This document shows positions 11,274 to 19,698 of a DNA stretch of 40,748 nt, in pieces. A program made the position numbers and the translations under genes. The notes below the pieces were generated by a model. It did not search any database, was not told the DNA's origin, and saw only the letters and a list, made by a program, of their open reading frames with translations. Location: contig JBFFXF010000026.1 of assembly GCA_041569895.1 (NCBI GenBank), positions 1 through 40,748 of the forward strand. The letters are read 5' to 3'. Within the stretch, counting starts at the first letter, position 1. Each line of letters opens with the position of its first letter. Source of the stretch: JBFFXF01 sp041569895. Lineage in GTDB: Bacteria; Planctomycetota; UBA8108; JACQVS01.

Positions 11274-12659
11274 GTGAAGGAATCTCCCTCGAGCGTGATC
11301 GCCCGGAGACTGGCGGTCCTCTCCGCCGCCGCCGTCATCGCGTCGAGCTCCTGCGACGCGCAGCGCCCGGCCGATGCCGAGCGCGCGGTGGAGGTGCTCG
11401 AGGGAGCCAACGATCTCGCGAGGAGACACCGGCTCGCCGAGGCGCTGGAGCATATCGAGTCACGGGTCGGCCCCCTCGACGAGAGCGATCTTCGCCACCC
11501 GCCCCACGCAGCGCTCCGCGAACGACAGGCGACGCTGCTCCTCCGCCTCTCGCGTCCGGGAGAGGCCGTGCCGCTCCTCGAGGCCCTGCGACGAGCGCGC
11601 CCGGGAGAATCCAGGATCGACCTCCATCTGGCCAGGGCGCTCGTCGAGCTCGACAGACACGAGGAGGCCGTGCCGATCTTCGAGCGATTGCCCGGCGCCG
11701 AGCGCTCGAGCGAGCTCGTCAGCTACGCCATGGCGCTCATCGGCAGTGGCCGAAAGCGAGACGGCGCGGCGGTGCTCGCCGGCGCGCTCGCGCGCGACCC
11801 GTGGCTCGAGGAGGGATACCTCCACTTCGGGCGCGCGCTCGTCGCGCTCGGAGAGCCCGCGGCGGCCGAGCCGTTCCTCCGCCACTACCGCGCCGGCGAG
11901 GAGTTCCGCCGGCAGGAGCAGGAGGCGCTGCAGCTCGAGTTCGGCAGTCAGGAGGCGGAGGGCACGAACGCGCGCGCCCGGGCGCTTGCCAGGCGAGGAA
12001 GGATCTTCGACGCCATGCTGCACCACAACCTCGCTCTCCGGAAGAAGCCCGGTCTCGGTGCGGCGTACCTCGATCTCGCGCGGCTGTCGATCTTCATCGC
12101 CAGGCCGGATCAGGCCGAGCAGGTGCTCCGGACGCTGCCGCGGAACGAGCAGGTGCTCGAGGTCCTCGGCGAGGCCCACGAGGCGACGGGGAACATCGAG
12201 GGCGCGCTCGCGTCGTATCGAGCCGCGCTCGAGATGGACGCGGGCCTCGAGAGCATCGGGAAGCGCGTCGAGGCGCTCGAAGCGACAGGCAGGGAGCCGG
12301 ACCCGGTGGCGGAGCTCAGGCGATCGGCCGCCCAGCGGATGCGCGGCAAGCCGCTCTCGCAGTGCGTTGACGAGCTGCTCGACCTCGCCCGGGGGCTCGC
12401 ATCGCTCGACCGGATCGACGATGCCAGGAAGCTCGTCCTCTTCGTCGCCCGGCTCGCTCCGGAGCACGAGGAAGCGACGCGCCGGATTCTCGAGCTCTTC
12501 GACCGGCCGGAGGACGTCTTCGTCAGGCTCTGGGCGCTCGAGCGCCCGGACACCCCGGAGGCGCGGACCCGCTTCGACAGCGAGGCGCGGCGCCTGGAGC
12601 TCGATCCGGACGCGGTCCGGGATGCGCGCGCCGGCAAGGTCGTCCGCTCGAGCGAGTGA
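11274..12659 (+). CDS. TPR-repeat lipoprotein
   Basis: A 461-residue protein made mostly of tetratricopeptide-like helical repeats, e.g. LHLARALVELDRHEEAVPIFERLPG, YLHFGRALVALGEPAAAEPFL, YLDLARLSIFIARPDQAEQVLRTLP and LGEAHEATGNIEGALASYRAALEMD. The N-terminus (IARRLAVLSAAAVIASSSC) is a signal peptide with a lipobox-like end at Cys27, implying attachment to a membrane facing the periplasm. The likely start is GTG 11274, 13 bases after the terminator T tract; no ATG fits. The Shine-Dalgarno is poor, so the start is less sure than the gene. The neighbouring convergent gene is CRTAC1-type, and TPR proteins are often found next to CRTAC1 proteins, perhaps as scaffolds for the same surface complex. 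Confidence 0.8.
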   Translation: MKESPSSVIARRLAVLSAAAVIASSSCDAQRPADAERAVEVLEGANDLARRHRLAEALEHIESRVGPLDESDLRHPPHAALRERQATLLLRLSRPGEAVPLLEALRRARPGESRIDLHLARALVELDRHEEAVPIFERLPGAERSSELVSYAMALIGSGRKRDGAAVLAGALARDPWLEEGYLHFGRALVALGEPAAAEPFLRHYRAGEEFRRQEQEALQLEFGSQEAEGTNARARALARRGRIFDAMLHHNLALRKKPGLGAAYLDLARLSIFIARPDQAEQVLRTLPRNEQVLEVLGEAHEATGNIEGALASYRAALEMDAGLESIGKRVEALEATGREPDPVAELRRSAAQRMRGKPLSQCVDELLDLARGLASLDRIDDARKLVLFVARLAPEHEEATRRILELFDRPEDVFVRLWALERPDTPEARTRFDSEARRLELDPDAVRDARAGKVVRSSE

Positions 12660-12696
12660 TCCGGCACGATCCGGAGCTCGACCTCACGGCGCTTCG

Positions 12697-12756
12697 CCTC
12701 ACCGCAGTTCGCCTCACCGCACGATGCCTCACCGCACGCTGCCTCACCGCACGCTG
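12697..12756. repeat. Four tandem 15-base repeats (CCTCACCGCA + CGCTG variants)
   Basis: CCTCACCGCA recurs every 15 bases at 12697, 12712, 12727 and 12742, separated by GTTCG, CGATG, CGCTG and CGCTG. The array fills the 102-base gap between the convergent TPR and CRTAC1 genes. It does not form a clear hairpin with a T tract, so a terminator role is not supported. Confidence 0.85.
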
Positions 12757-12761
12757 CCGCT

Positions 12762-14453
12762 TCACGGTCGATCGGCCGTCTCCACCACCCGGTGCACCCG
12801 ATCGATGCCCGGCGACTCGAGCGACTGACGAGCTCCCGAGGGCCAGGTGATCTCCACGCGAACGATCCCGGCCGGACGCGCGCCGAGCCCGAAGCGGACC
12901 GTCGGGTCGCACGCCGACGCGTAGCTCCTCGCGCTGCGGCGCACCGCGATGCGCGTAAAGCGCTTGCCATCGCGCACACCCGTGAGCTCGACGCGCGCGC
13001 CGTAGCCGTCCCGGTTGCTCCGCGTGCCGACGAGATCGAACGCGATCCAGTGTCCCTCGCCGAAGTCGTTTCGCAAGAGGACCGCCGGGCCGCCCGTGTT
13101 GAGGACGACGATGTCCTCGTCCCCATCCCGATCGAAGTCCGCGCTCGCGGCGGCGCGGCTCACGGTTCGCCTCGTGAACCACTCGCCGGCATGGTCGGAG
13201 ACGTCGGTGAACCGCCGCCCGGCGTCGTTCTCGAGCAGCAGATCGCGCTGCTCGAAGAGCATGCCGGGGCGGAGCCGGGCGATGGTGTCCTGGACGTGTC
13301 CGTTCGCGATGTAGAGATCGAGATCGCCGTCGAGGTCGTGATCGAGGAGCAGCACGCCGAATCCGAGGGGGATCAGCGTCGGGCCGCCGAGCCCGAAGAC
13401 CGTGCTCGCCTCCCGGAAGCCGCTCGATCCCGGACCGAGGTTCAGATAGAGCGCGTTGCGCTCGTCGGAGAAGTTGGTGACGACGATATCCTCGAGGCCG
13501 TCGAGATCGACGTCGCCCGCGTCGACTCCCATGCCGGCCTGCGAGACCCCCTCCTGCGAGTACGCCGTGTTGGTGATGAGGCCCGACTCGGTGAACGTGC
13601 CGTCGCCGTTGTTCCGGAACATCAGGTTCGGCGTTTGATCACAGGCGACGTAGATGTCCGGATCGCCGTCGCCGTCGAAGTCGAGCACGACGACGCCGAG
13701 CGACTTGCCCTCGTGCTGCCCGGCGATGGCGACGCCGGCCGCGACGCTGCGGTCCTCGAAGGTTCTGTCGCCGCGGTTCCTGTAGAGGACATCCGGCACG
13801 CCGGGGAACTCGTTCGGGCTGCAGTAGGTCGGCGTGTCGCCCGTCCTGCACTTTCGCCGCGGGTCGTAGTCGACGTAGCGGCAGACGTAGAGGTCGAGGT
13901 GGCCGTCGTTGTCGTAGTCGAGAAACGCCGCGCTCGAGCTCCAGCCCTCCGTCGCCACGCCCACTTCGCGGGTTACCTCGCGAAAGCGCCCGTCGCCCTC
14001 GTTGTGGTAGAGGACGTCCGGTCCGTAGTTCGCGACGTAGAGATCGGGCCGACCGTCGTTGTCGTAGTCCCCCACCGCGAGCCCCGAGCCGTAGCCGCGA
14101 TCGCCGACCCCGGCGGCGGCGGTGACATCCACGAACGTGCCGTCGCCGAAGTTGCGATAGAGACGATTCGTGGTGTCGCCCTGCCCTCCCCTCGCCGAGC
14201 GCTCGTTGCCGTTGACGAAATAGATGTCGGGGAATCCGTCCCCGTCGAAGTCGAGCCAGCCGGCGCCGCCGACGGTCGTCTCCGGCAGGTGTCGCTCACC
14301 GCGGGCGCCGTTCTCGTGACGGAACTCGATCCCCGCACCACGGGTGACGTCGGCGAAGCGACCCCGTGTCCCGCCCGGACGCAGCCAGATCACCAGTGCG
14401 GCCACGCCGAGCGCGAGCGCGATTGTCGTGATGAGAGGGAGAGCTCGTCGCAT
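12762..14453 (-). CDS. CRTAC1-family FG-GAP protein with ASPIC/UnbV domain
   Basis: A 563-residue exported or membrane-anchored protein. ATG 14453 has a GAAGGG site upstream and starts a signal or anchor helix (LPLITTIALALGVAALVIWL). The body repeats FG-GAP calcium loops: DFDGDGFPDIYFVNGNE, DYDNDGRPDLYVANYG, DYDNDGHLDLYVCRY, DFDGDGDPDIYVACDQ and DHDLDGDLDLYIANGH. A cysteine-containing insert (CRTGDTPTYCSPNEFPG) is typical of the CRTAC1 family. The ASPIC/UnbV domain is at about 475-545 (HWIAFDLVGTRSNRDGYGARVEL, FGLGARPAGIVRVEITWPSG). Such proteins are common in Planctomycetota and Acidobacteriota and probably bind ligands at the surface; an enzymatic role is not established. Coordinates on the 5' side border a 152-base divergent region. 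Confidence 0.9.
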   Translation of the reverse strand: MRRALPLITTIALALGVAALVIWLRPGGTRGRFADVTRGAGIEFRHENGARGERHLPETTVGGAGWLDFDGDGFPDIYFVNGNERSARGGQGDTTNRLYRNFGDGTFVDVTAAAGVGDRGYGSGLAVGDYDNDGRPDLYVANYGPDVLYHNEGDGRFREVTREVGVATEGWSSSAAFLDYDNDGHLDLYVCRYVDYDPRRKCRTGDTPTYCSPNEFPGVPDVLYRNRGDRTFEDRSVAAGVAIAGQHEGKSLGVVVLDFDGDGDPDIYVACDQTPNLMFRNNGDGTFTESGLITNTAYSQEGVSQAGMGVDAGDVDLDGLEDIVVTNFSDERNALYLNLGPGSSGFREASTVFGLGGPTLIPLGFGVLLLDHDLDGDLDLYIANGHVQDTIARLRPGMLFEQRDLLLENDAGRRFTDVSDHAGEWFTRRTVSRAAASADFDRDGDEDIVVLNTGGPAVLLRNDFGEGHWIAFDLVGTRSNRDGYGARVELTGVRDGKRFTRIAVRRSARSYASACDPTVRFGLGARPAGIVRVEITWPSGARQSLESPGIDRVHRVVETADRP

Positions 14454-14605
14454 GGTGACGCCCTTCGACGGCCGGGTGCCCGGATACGCGACTCGCACGC
14501 ATCGTACACGGTGTGGCGCGATCGTCTGCTGGAAATGGCCGGCGCGCGCCCTGGGCGATCCGGCATTTGACAACGTCGCGCCGCGTCCGGACAATTCCCT
14601 TCATC

Positions 14606-16741
14606 GTGGATTGCAGGCGAATCACCCAGACCGGCGGGCTGCTCGTGGCCCTGGCGTGCGCTCCCGCTGCGGGCGCGGAGCAGGTCCACTGGGCCTTCCG
14701 GCCAATCACGAATCCCGCGCTCCCGCCGGTGGAGAACGAGGCGTGGCCGGCGGCCGCCCTCGACCGCTTCGTGCTGGCCGGTCTGGAGGAGGCCGGCCTC
14801 GAGCCGGTGTCGGATGCGGATCGCTTCACGTGGCTTCGACGGGTGACCTTCGACCTCACCGGGCTGCCGCCGACGGTCTCGGAGATCGAGCGGTTCGAGG
14901 CCGACACGTCGGCGGGAGCGCACGAGCGGGTGGTCGACCGGCTGCTCTCCTCGCGCGCCTACGGGGAGCGCTGGGCGCGGCACTGGCTCGACCTCGTCGG
15001 GTACGCCGACCAGATCGGCACGTCGAACGACGTCTTCGCCGAGCACGCCTGGCGCTATCGCGATTACGTCATCGACGCCTACACGAGCGACAAGCCCCTC
15101 GACCGGTTCATCCGCGAGCAGATCGCCGGTGACCTCCTGCCGCACGAGTCCGTGGAGGAGCGGGCGGCGAATCTGGTGGCGACGGGGTTTCTGGTGCTCG
15201 GCGACATCGAGATCGTCGAGGCCGACAAGGCGAAGCTGAAAGTCGACGTCGTCGACCAGCAGGTCCGCAAGGTCGGCAAGGCCTTCCTCGGCATGTCGAT
15301 AGGCTGCGCCCGCTGTCACGACCACAAGTTCGATCCGATCCCGCAGAACGACTACTACGCGCTGGCGGGTTTTTTCGAGAGCACCTCGACGGTGTACAAG
15401 ACGGATCGCGGCGTGTGGAGCGATGTCAACGTCATCGATCTGCCCGAGACCGAGGCCCAGAGAGCGGAGCGCGCCGGCCGGGAGAGGGCGCACGCCGCGA
15501 GGCTGGCAGCGCTGAAGCAGGAGCGCGAGGCGTGCCAGGCGCGGAGAGCCGAACTCGACGAGCAACTCAAGAAGAAGGACCTGGCGCCGGAGGAACGCGA
15601 GTCGCTGACCCGGGAGCGCGACGAGAAGGCGAGGCGGGTCGGTCAGATCAACGGCGAGATCCCGCACGCGGAGTTCTTCGCGCCGACCGTGCCGAGGGCG
15701 CACGGTGTGCGCGATGCTCGCTCGCCGGACGACATGAAGGTCACCATACGCGGCAATCCGCGCGCGCTCGGGGAGAAGGTGCGGCGGGGTTTTCTGCGGG
15801 CGGTCGGGGAGTCGAAACCGCAGATCTCCGACGGCGAGAGCGGACGGCGCGAGCTGGCCGACTGGGTCGCCTCGCGCGACAACCCGCTCACCGCGCGCGT
15901 CCTCGTCAACCGCATGTGGCAGAAGCTCTTCGGCGAGGGTCTGGTGCGGTCGGTCGATTACTTCGGCCTTCCGGGTGAAGAGCCGTCTCATCCCGAGCTG
16001 CTCGACCACCTCGCGACGCAGCTCGTGCGGGATGGCTGGTCGCAGAAGAGTCTGATCCGCTCGCTGGTGCTCAGCCGCACGTATCGTCTGGCGAGCTCGC
16101 ATGAGGACCGCGCGCACGCGATCGATCCGGACAACCGCCTCCTCTGGCGCATGCATCGCTTCCGGCTCGACGCCGAGGCGCTGCGCGACGGCATGCTCGC
16201 TGTCAGTGGCCGCTTGAAACTCTCGACCGGCGGCCCGGCCATCCCGCTCGAGTTCCGGGAGAACGTCGGCAACATCGATCCGAAGAACGTCAACCCGCCG
16301 TCGTTTCGCCTGGCGCGGTGGCGTTCCGGACAGGAGCTGGAGCGCACCATCTACCTGCCGGTGATACGGTCCGCCGCGCAGCCGGGACCGGCGGAGCTGC
16401 GAAACGTGTTCGACTTCGCGCAGCCGTCGGAGTTCACGGGTCAGCGCGCCATCACGGCGGTGCCGACGCAGGCCCTGTTCCTGATGAACAGTCCGGTGGT
16501 GAAGGAGCACGCGCGCGCGCTGGCGGCGCGGATCGCGAATGAAGCGGCAGACGAAGCCCGGCGGCTCGAGATCCTCTGGTTGACGGCGCTGAACCGGCCC
16601 CTCACCGAGGTGGAGCGTCGCGAGTCATCCGCGTTCCTGGAAGAGGCCGGTGACGAGGCCGGTGACGAGGCCGGTGACGAGGGCTGGAGCGAGCTCTGCC
16701 ATGCGCTCCTGGCGTCCAACGAGTTTCTGATGAGGCTTTAA
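14606..16741 (+). CDS. DUF1549/DUF1553 (PSCyt2/PSD1) secreted protein
   Basis: A 711-residue exported protein. GTG 14606 is chosen because a signal peptide (GGLLVALACAPAAGAEQ) follows closely; the upstream in-frame extension is Arg-rich and the Shine-Dalgarno is weak, so the exact start is unsure. DUF1549 spans about 25-235: ALDRFVLAGLEEAGLEP, RRVTFDLTGLPPT, YGERWARHWLDLVGYAD and a cytochrome-like CARCHDHKFDPI. A charged coiled-coil segment links to DUF1553 at about 420-700 (NPLTARVLVNRMWQKLFGEGLV, GEEPSHPELLDHLA, NVFDFAQPSEFTGQR, PTQALFLMNSPVV). Three 12-base repeats (16643-16678) encode EAGD near the C-terminus. The DUF1501 gene starts three bases after its stop, the standard two-gene unit. 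These pairs often accompany sulfatases and polysaccharide use; the biochemical role is unknown. Confidence 0.9.
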   Translation: MDCRRITQTGGLLVALACAPAAGAEQVHWAFRPITNPALPPVENEAWPAAALDRFVLAGLEEAGLEPVSDADRFTWLRRVTFDLTGLPPTVSEIERFEADTSAGAHERVVDRLLSSRAYGERWARHWLDLVGYADQIGTSNDVFAEHAWRYRDYVIDAYTSDKPLDRFIREQIAGDLLPHESVEERAANLVATGFLVLGDIEIVEADKAKLKVDVVDQQVRKVGKAFLGMSIGCARCHDHKFDPIPQNDYYALAGFFESTSTVYKTDRGVWSDVNVIDLPETEAQRAERAGRERAHAARLAALKQEREACQARRAELDEQLKKKDLAPEERESLTRERDEKARRVGQINGEIPHAEFFAPTVPRAHGVRDARSPDDMKVTIRGNPRALGEKVRRGFLRAVGESKPQISDGESGRRELADWVASRDNPLTARVLVNRMWQKLFGEGLVRSVDYFGLPGEEPSHPELLDHLATQLVRDGWSQKSLIRSLVLSRTYRLASSHEDRAHAIDPDNRLLWRMHRFRLDAEALRDGMLAVSGRLKLSTGGPAIPLEFRENVGNIDPKNVNPPSFRLARWRSGQELERTIYLPVIRSAAQPGPAELRNVFDFAQPSEFTGQRAITAVPTQALFLMNSPVVKEHARALAARIANEAADEARRLEILWLTALNRPLTEVERRESSAFLEEAGDEAGDEAGDEGWSELCHALLASNEFLMRL

Positions 16742-16744
16742 GGC

Positions 16745-17698
16745 ATGGAATCACGATCCCTCTCCCGCCGGCAAATGCTCCGGTCCGCCGCGTGCGGGTT
16801 CGGAAGCCTCGCCCTGAGCGGCATCGTCGCCCGGGGGGCTCGAGCCGCGGAAGCGCTGGCGGTCCCCACGCCGCACGTCGAGCCGCGAGCGAAGCGGGTC
16901 ATCTTTCTCTTCATGGCGGGCGGTCCGTCGCAGTCGGATCTCTTCGCGCCCAAGGAGTACATCACGCGGCAGCATGGAAAGGCGATCGCCTCGCCGGTCG
17001 GGGACGATGGACAGCTCCGCGTCGGCGTGCCGAGGTTTCTCCCGATGGCGCCGGTCGCGCCCGTGCGGCCGCGGGGGCAGTCGGGAATCATGATGTCCGA
17101 CCTGTTGCCCCACCTCGCGGGCGTGGCGGACGAGCTCTGCCTGCTGCGCGCCATGGTCTCGGACAACAAGGCGCACGCGCCCGCGACGCTGCAGTTTCAC
17201 ACCGGGCACATCGCCGAGGCGCGACCGTCGATGGGCTCCTGGATCAGCTATGGGCTCGGTACGCAGAACGAGAACTTGCCGAGTTTCATCACCATCCACC
17301 CGCCGGCCGACGTGCGCACCTACGGCGCGTCATTTCTGCCGTCCTCCCACCAGGGCACGCCGCTTCGCGTGCCGGGCAACGATCGGGAGTCGGCGATCAG
17401 GAATCTGCGCGACCCGGGCGCCGCGCCGGACGCGCAGCGCCGCCGCCTGCGCTTCCTGCAGGGGCTGAACCAGCGGCTGCTCGATCGCGTGCGGGCCGAC
17501 GCGCAAATGGAGGGAATCATCGAGTCGTTCGAGCTCGCCTTCCGCATGCAGGCCGAGACGCCCGAGCTGGTGGATCTCGCCGGCGAGTCGCGGGAGACGC
17601 AGGAGCTCTACGGAATCGGTGACAGCCGGACCGATCGCAACGGCCGCGCCTGCCTGATGGCCCGGCGTCTGAGCGAGGCGGGCGTGCGGTTCGTGTAG
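16745..17698 (+). CDS. DUF1501 Tat-exported protein, N-terminal two-thirds before an in-frame TAG
   Basis: Encodes 317 residues of a DUF1501 (sulfatase-fold) protein. The twin-arginine signal LSRRQMLRSAACGFGSLALSG covers residues 6-26, followed by KRVIFLFMAGGPSQSDLFAPK, ending AGVRFV at a TAG (17696-17698). Intact relatives continue with a GGWD(H/T)H motif directly after this point, and here the same frame does so. The gene therefore lost its C-terminal third, or the TAG is a consensus error, or it is read through. It is partner to the DUF1549/DUF1553 gene and probably forms a complex with it outside the cytoplasm. The stop is codon 318 of an otherwise intact 471-codon frame. Confidence 0.8.
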   Translation: MESRSLSRRQMLRSAACGFGSLALSGIVARGARAAEALAVPTPHVEPRAKRVIFLFMAGGPSQSDLFAPKEYITRQHGKAIASPVGDDGQLRVGVPRFLPMAPVAPVRPRGQSGIMMSDLLPHLAGVADELCLLRAMVSDNKAHAPATLQFHTGHIAEARPSMGSWISYGLGTQNENLPSFITIHPPADVRTYGASFLPSSHQGTPLRVPGNDRESAIRNLRDPGAAPDAQRRRLRFLQGLNQRLLDRVRADAQMEGIIESFELAFRMQAETPELVDLAGESRETQELYGIGDSRTDRNGRACLMARRLSEAGVRFV

Positions 17699-18157
17699 GT
17701 GACGATCGGCGGCTGGGACCACCACGGCGACATCCGCACGGCGCTGCCGAACAGCTGCGCCGGCGCCGACAAGCCGATGGCGGGGCTCATCACGGACCTC
17801 AAGCGGCGCGGGCTTCTCGACGAGACCCTGGTGATCTGGTCGGGCGAGTTCGGCCGCACGTACTGGAGCCAGGATCTCTCCGAGACATCGCCCATCGCCA
17901 AGCACGGACGTGAGCACCAGCAGGAGAGCTTCTGCAGCTGGCTGGCCGGCGGCGGCGTCAAGGCGGGTTTCGTTCACGGCGACACCGACGACCACGGCTA
18001 CCTGCCGGTGAGCGGCAAGGTCCACCTCCACGACCTCCACGCCACGCTGTTGCATCTCCTCGGCATCGACCATCAGCGGCTGACGCACACGCACGCCGGC
18101 CGCGAGTTCCGCCTCACGGACGTCTTCGGCAACGTCGTGCGGGGGATTCTGGCGTAG
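17699..18157 (+). pseudogene. In-frame C-terminal third of the DUF1501 gene
   Basis: Immediately after the TAG the frame reads VTIGGWDHHGDI, then LITDLKRRGLLDETLVIWSGEFGRT, KHGREHQQESFCSWLAGGG, VHGDTDDHGYLP and HDLHATLLHLLGIDH, the conserved end of DUF1501. The GEFGRT and HD.HATLLHL blocks are the metal-site-like parts of the sulfatase fold. A GTG codon directly after the TAG could restart translation, but there is no clear ribosome-binding site. CAG to TAG (Gln) is the simplest explanation. Confidence 0.75.
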
Positions 18158-18292
18158 TGCGCGGCCCCGTCCCGAGGATGCCCGCGGGAATGCGAGAATT
18201 GACGCGGCGGGGGACTTACGACACACCGTGACGCTCACGGTGTCGGCTCAAAGATTCCTCGCGGAACACGGGATTTTGGAACGGCGGGAGCA

Positions 18293-19546
18293 ATGACAAC
18301 TTCTCTCACTCGCCTCGTACTCCTCTCGACTCTCACGGTAAGCGCGGGCACTCCACTCCTGCGGGCGGACAAGCTCTCGTACCAGGAGTACCTCTCACTC
18401 GACGAGGAAACCAGAGCGAAGCTGGTCAAGCAATACGTCCGGGATGAGGGGAAGTTCCAGACAGTTTCGATCAACACATACACCGTCTTGACGGATGTGA
18501 GTCCCGAGTACGCCGTCCGCATCGCTGTTCTGATGGATGAGTTCTACGCGCGTTTCTCAACTCTCCTTCAGCACAGGACGAAGCCCCGGGAACCGCCCAG
18601 CGTCTACGTCTTGAACGACGCGGCCACGTATGCCCAAGCCGTCACGGACTTCATGGAAGGGGACGTCGATCCCTCGGGCTCCGCGGGAATGTACTGCGTG
18701 TCGGGAGATCGGCGGGCGCTGTTCGCCGATCGGTCGAGCCAGAAGGTAGAAACCATCCTCTTCCACGAAGGCACCCATCAACTGATGGATTACCTGACCG
18801 AGCTGTACGTCGCCGATTGGCTGGACGAGGGAGTGGCCACCAATTTCGAATACTGGGAGATGACCCGTACGGTGGAGAATAACCTCCACAACAACCTGTA
18901 TGTGAACCCTGAGGTGCTGGCCCTTCTCGAGATATACCCCACCGGTTTTGTGCCTCTCTCGAAGCTGATGACGCTTTCTCGCGAGGAGTTCGACGAGCCG
19001 CAGACCGTCGGCGCCAATTACACGTCATCGTGGGTCAGCGGCCACTATCTCCTGACCACCAAGCAGGGAAGGAACATCTTCAACAGGCTCATCCAGGCCT
19101 TGCGCAAGGGAAAACCTCTCGAGTCGGTCCTGAGAGGGAACCTCATCCGAGAGCTCGAAAAGAGAATCAGGGAGCACATCGACACCGTCGTTCTCCCCCA
19201 TGCCCGGCATACGCGAGTCATCATGGCGCTGATGAAAGAAAAGCAGTACGCAGCGGCCTTGAAGGCGGCGACGGAGATGAAGCGTGCGTTCCCGGAAAAC
19301 CAGGAGGCCGAGTTCTACCGGGCGTGGCTCCTGGCCCTGAGCGGCGATGACGTCGACACCCGAATCAAGACCCTCCGCAAGCTGGCGGGCAGGAAGTTCC
19401 CGCACCCTGAAATCGACTTCGCCATCGCCCAGGCGTACCGAAAGAAGGGTGACGAGAGCAGCACGAGGCGGGCGAAGTCGTACGCCAGGAAGATGCTCAA
19501 GCAACACGTCAACCACGAGGGGGCGAAGGCCCTCCTCCGGGACTGA
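18293..19546 (+). CDS. Putative secreted zinc metallopeptidase, DUF1570-like
   Basis: A 417-residue exported protein with a short signal peptide (LVLLSTLTVSAGTPLLRA). The likely active site is HEGTH at residues 158-162 with a downstream DEGVATNFE providing the third ligand, the gluzincin pattern seen in DUF1570-like proteins of Planctomycetota. The preceding NTYTVLTDVSPEYAVRIAVLMDEFYARFSTLL also fits that family. The C-terminal part (about 315-417) looks like TPR helices (KQYAAALKAATEMKRAFPENQEAEFYRAWLLALSG). GGGAG before ATG 18293 is a plausible ribosome-binding site. The 135-base gap upstream shows no clear promoter. The substrate is unknown. Confidence 0.75.
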   Translation: MTTSLTRLVLLSTLTVSAGTPLLRADKLSYQEYLSLDEETRAKLVKQYVRDEGKFQTVSINTYTVLTDVSPEYAVRIAVLMDEFYARFSTLLQHRTKPREPPSVYVLNDAATYAQAVTDFMEGDVDPSGSAGMYCVSGDRRALFADRSSQKVETILFHEGTHQLMDYLTELYVADWLDEGVATNFEYWEMTRTVENNLHNNLYVNPEVLALLEIYPTGFVPLSKLMTLSREEFDEPQTVGANYTSSWVSGHYLLTTKQGRNIFNRLIQALRKGKPLESVLRGNLIRELEKRIREHIDTVVLPHARHTRVIMALMKEKQYAAALKAATEMKRAFPENQEAEFYRAWLLALSGDDVDTRIKTLRKLAGRKFPHPEIDFAIAQAYRKKGDESSTRRAKSYARKMLKQHVNHEGAKALLRD

Positions 19547-19698
19547 GTTTCTGTACTGTCACCGATCACTCACGATCGCTGACGATGCCCGCACGGGAAC
19601 GGTCCCGGATAACGGGGGAACACGCGCCTCCTCAGGGAGGGTCGTGGCAGCGCGCGCCGTAGCGGGGTGGCGGGGGGAGCGGGCCGGCGGGGGCGGAG

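Noticed and set aside
14390..16510. A 706-codon frame antisense to the DUF1549/DUF1553 gene
   Set aside because: No domain and no signal; the plus strand encodes conserved DUF1549/DUF1553 blocks.
17696..17698. Pyrrolysine at the TAG of the DUF1501 gene
   Set aside because: No pyl genes or methylamine methyltransferase context; Gln is the likely ancestral residue; the U-U HMA gene also ends at TAG (30518-30520).
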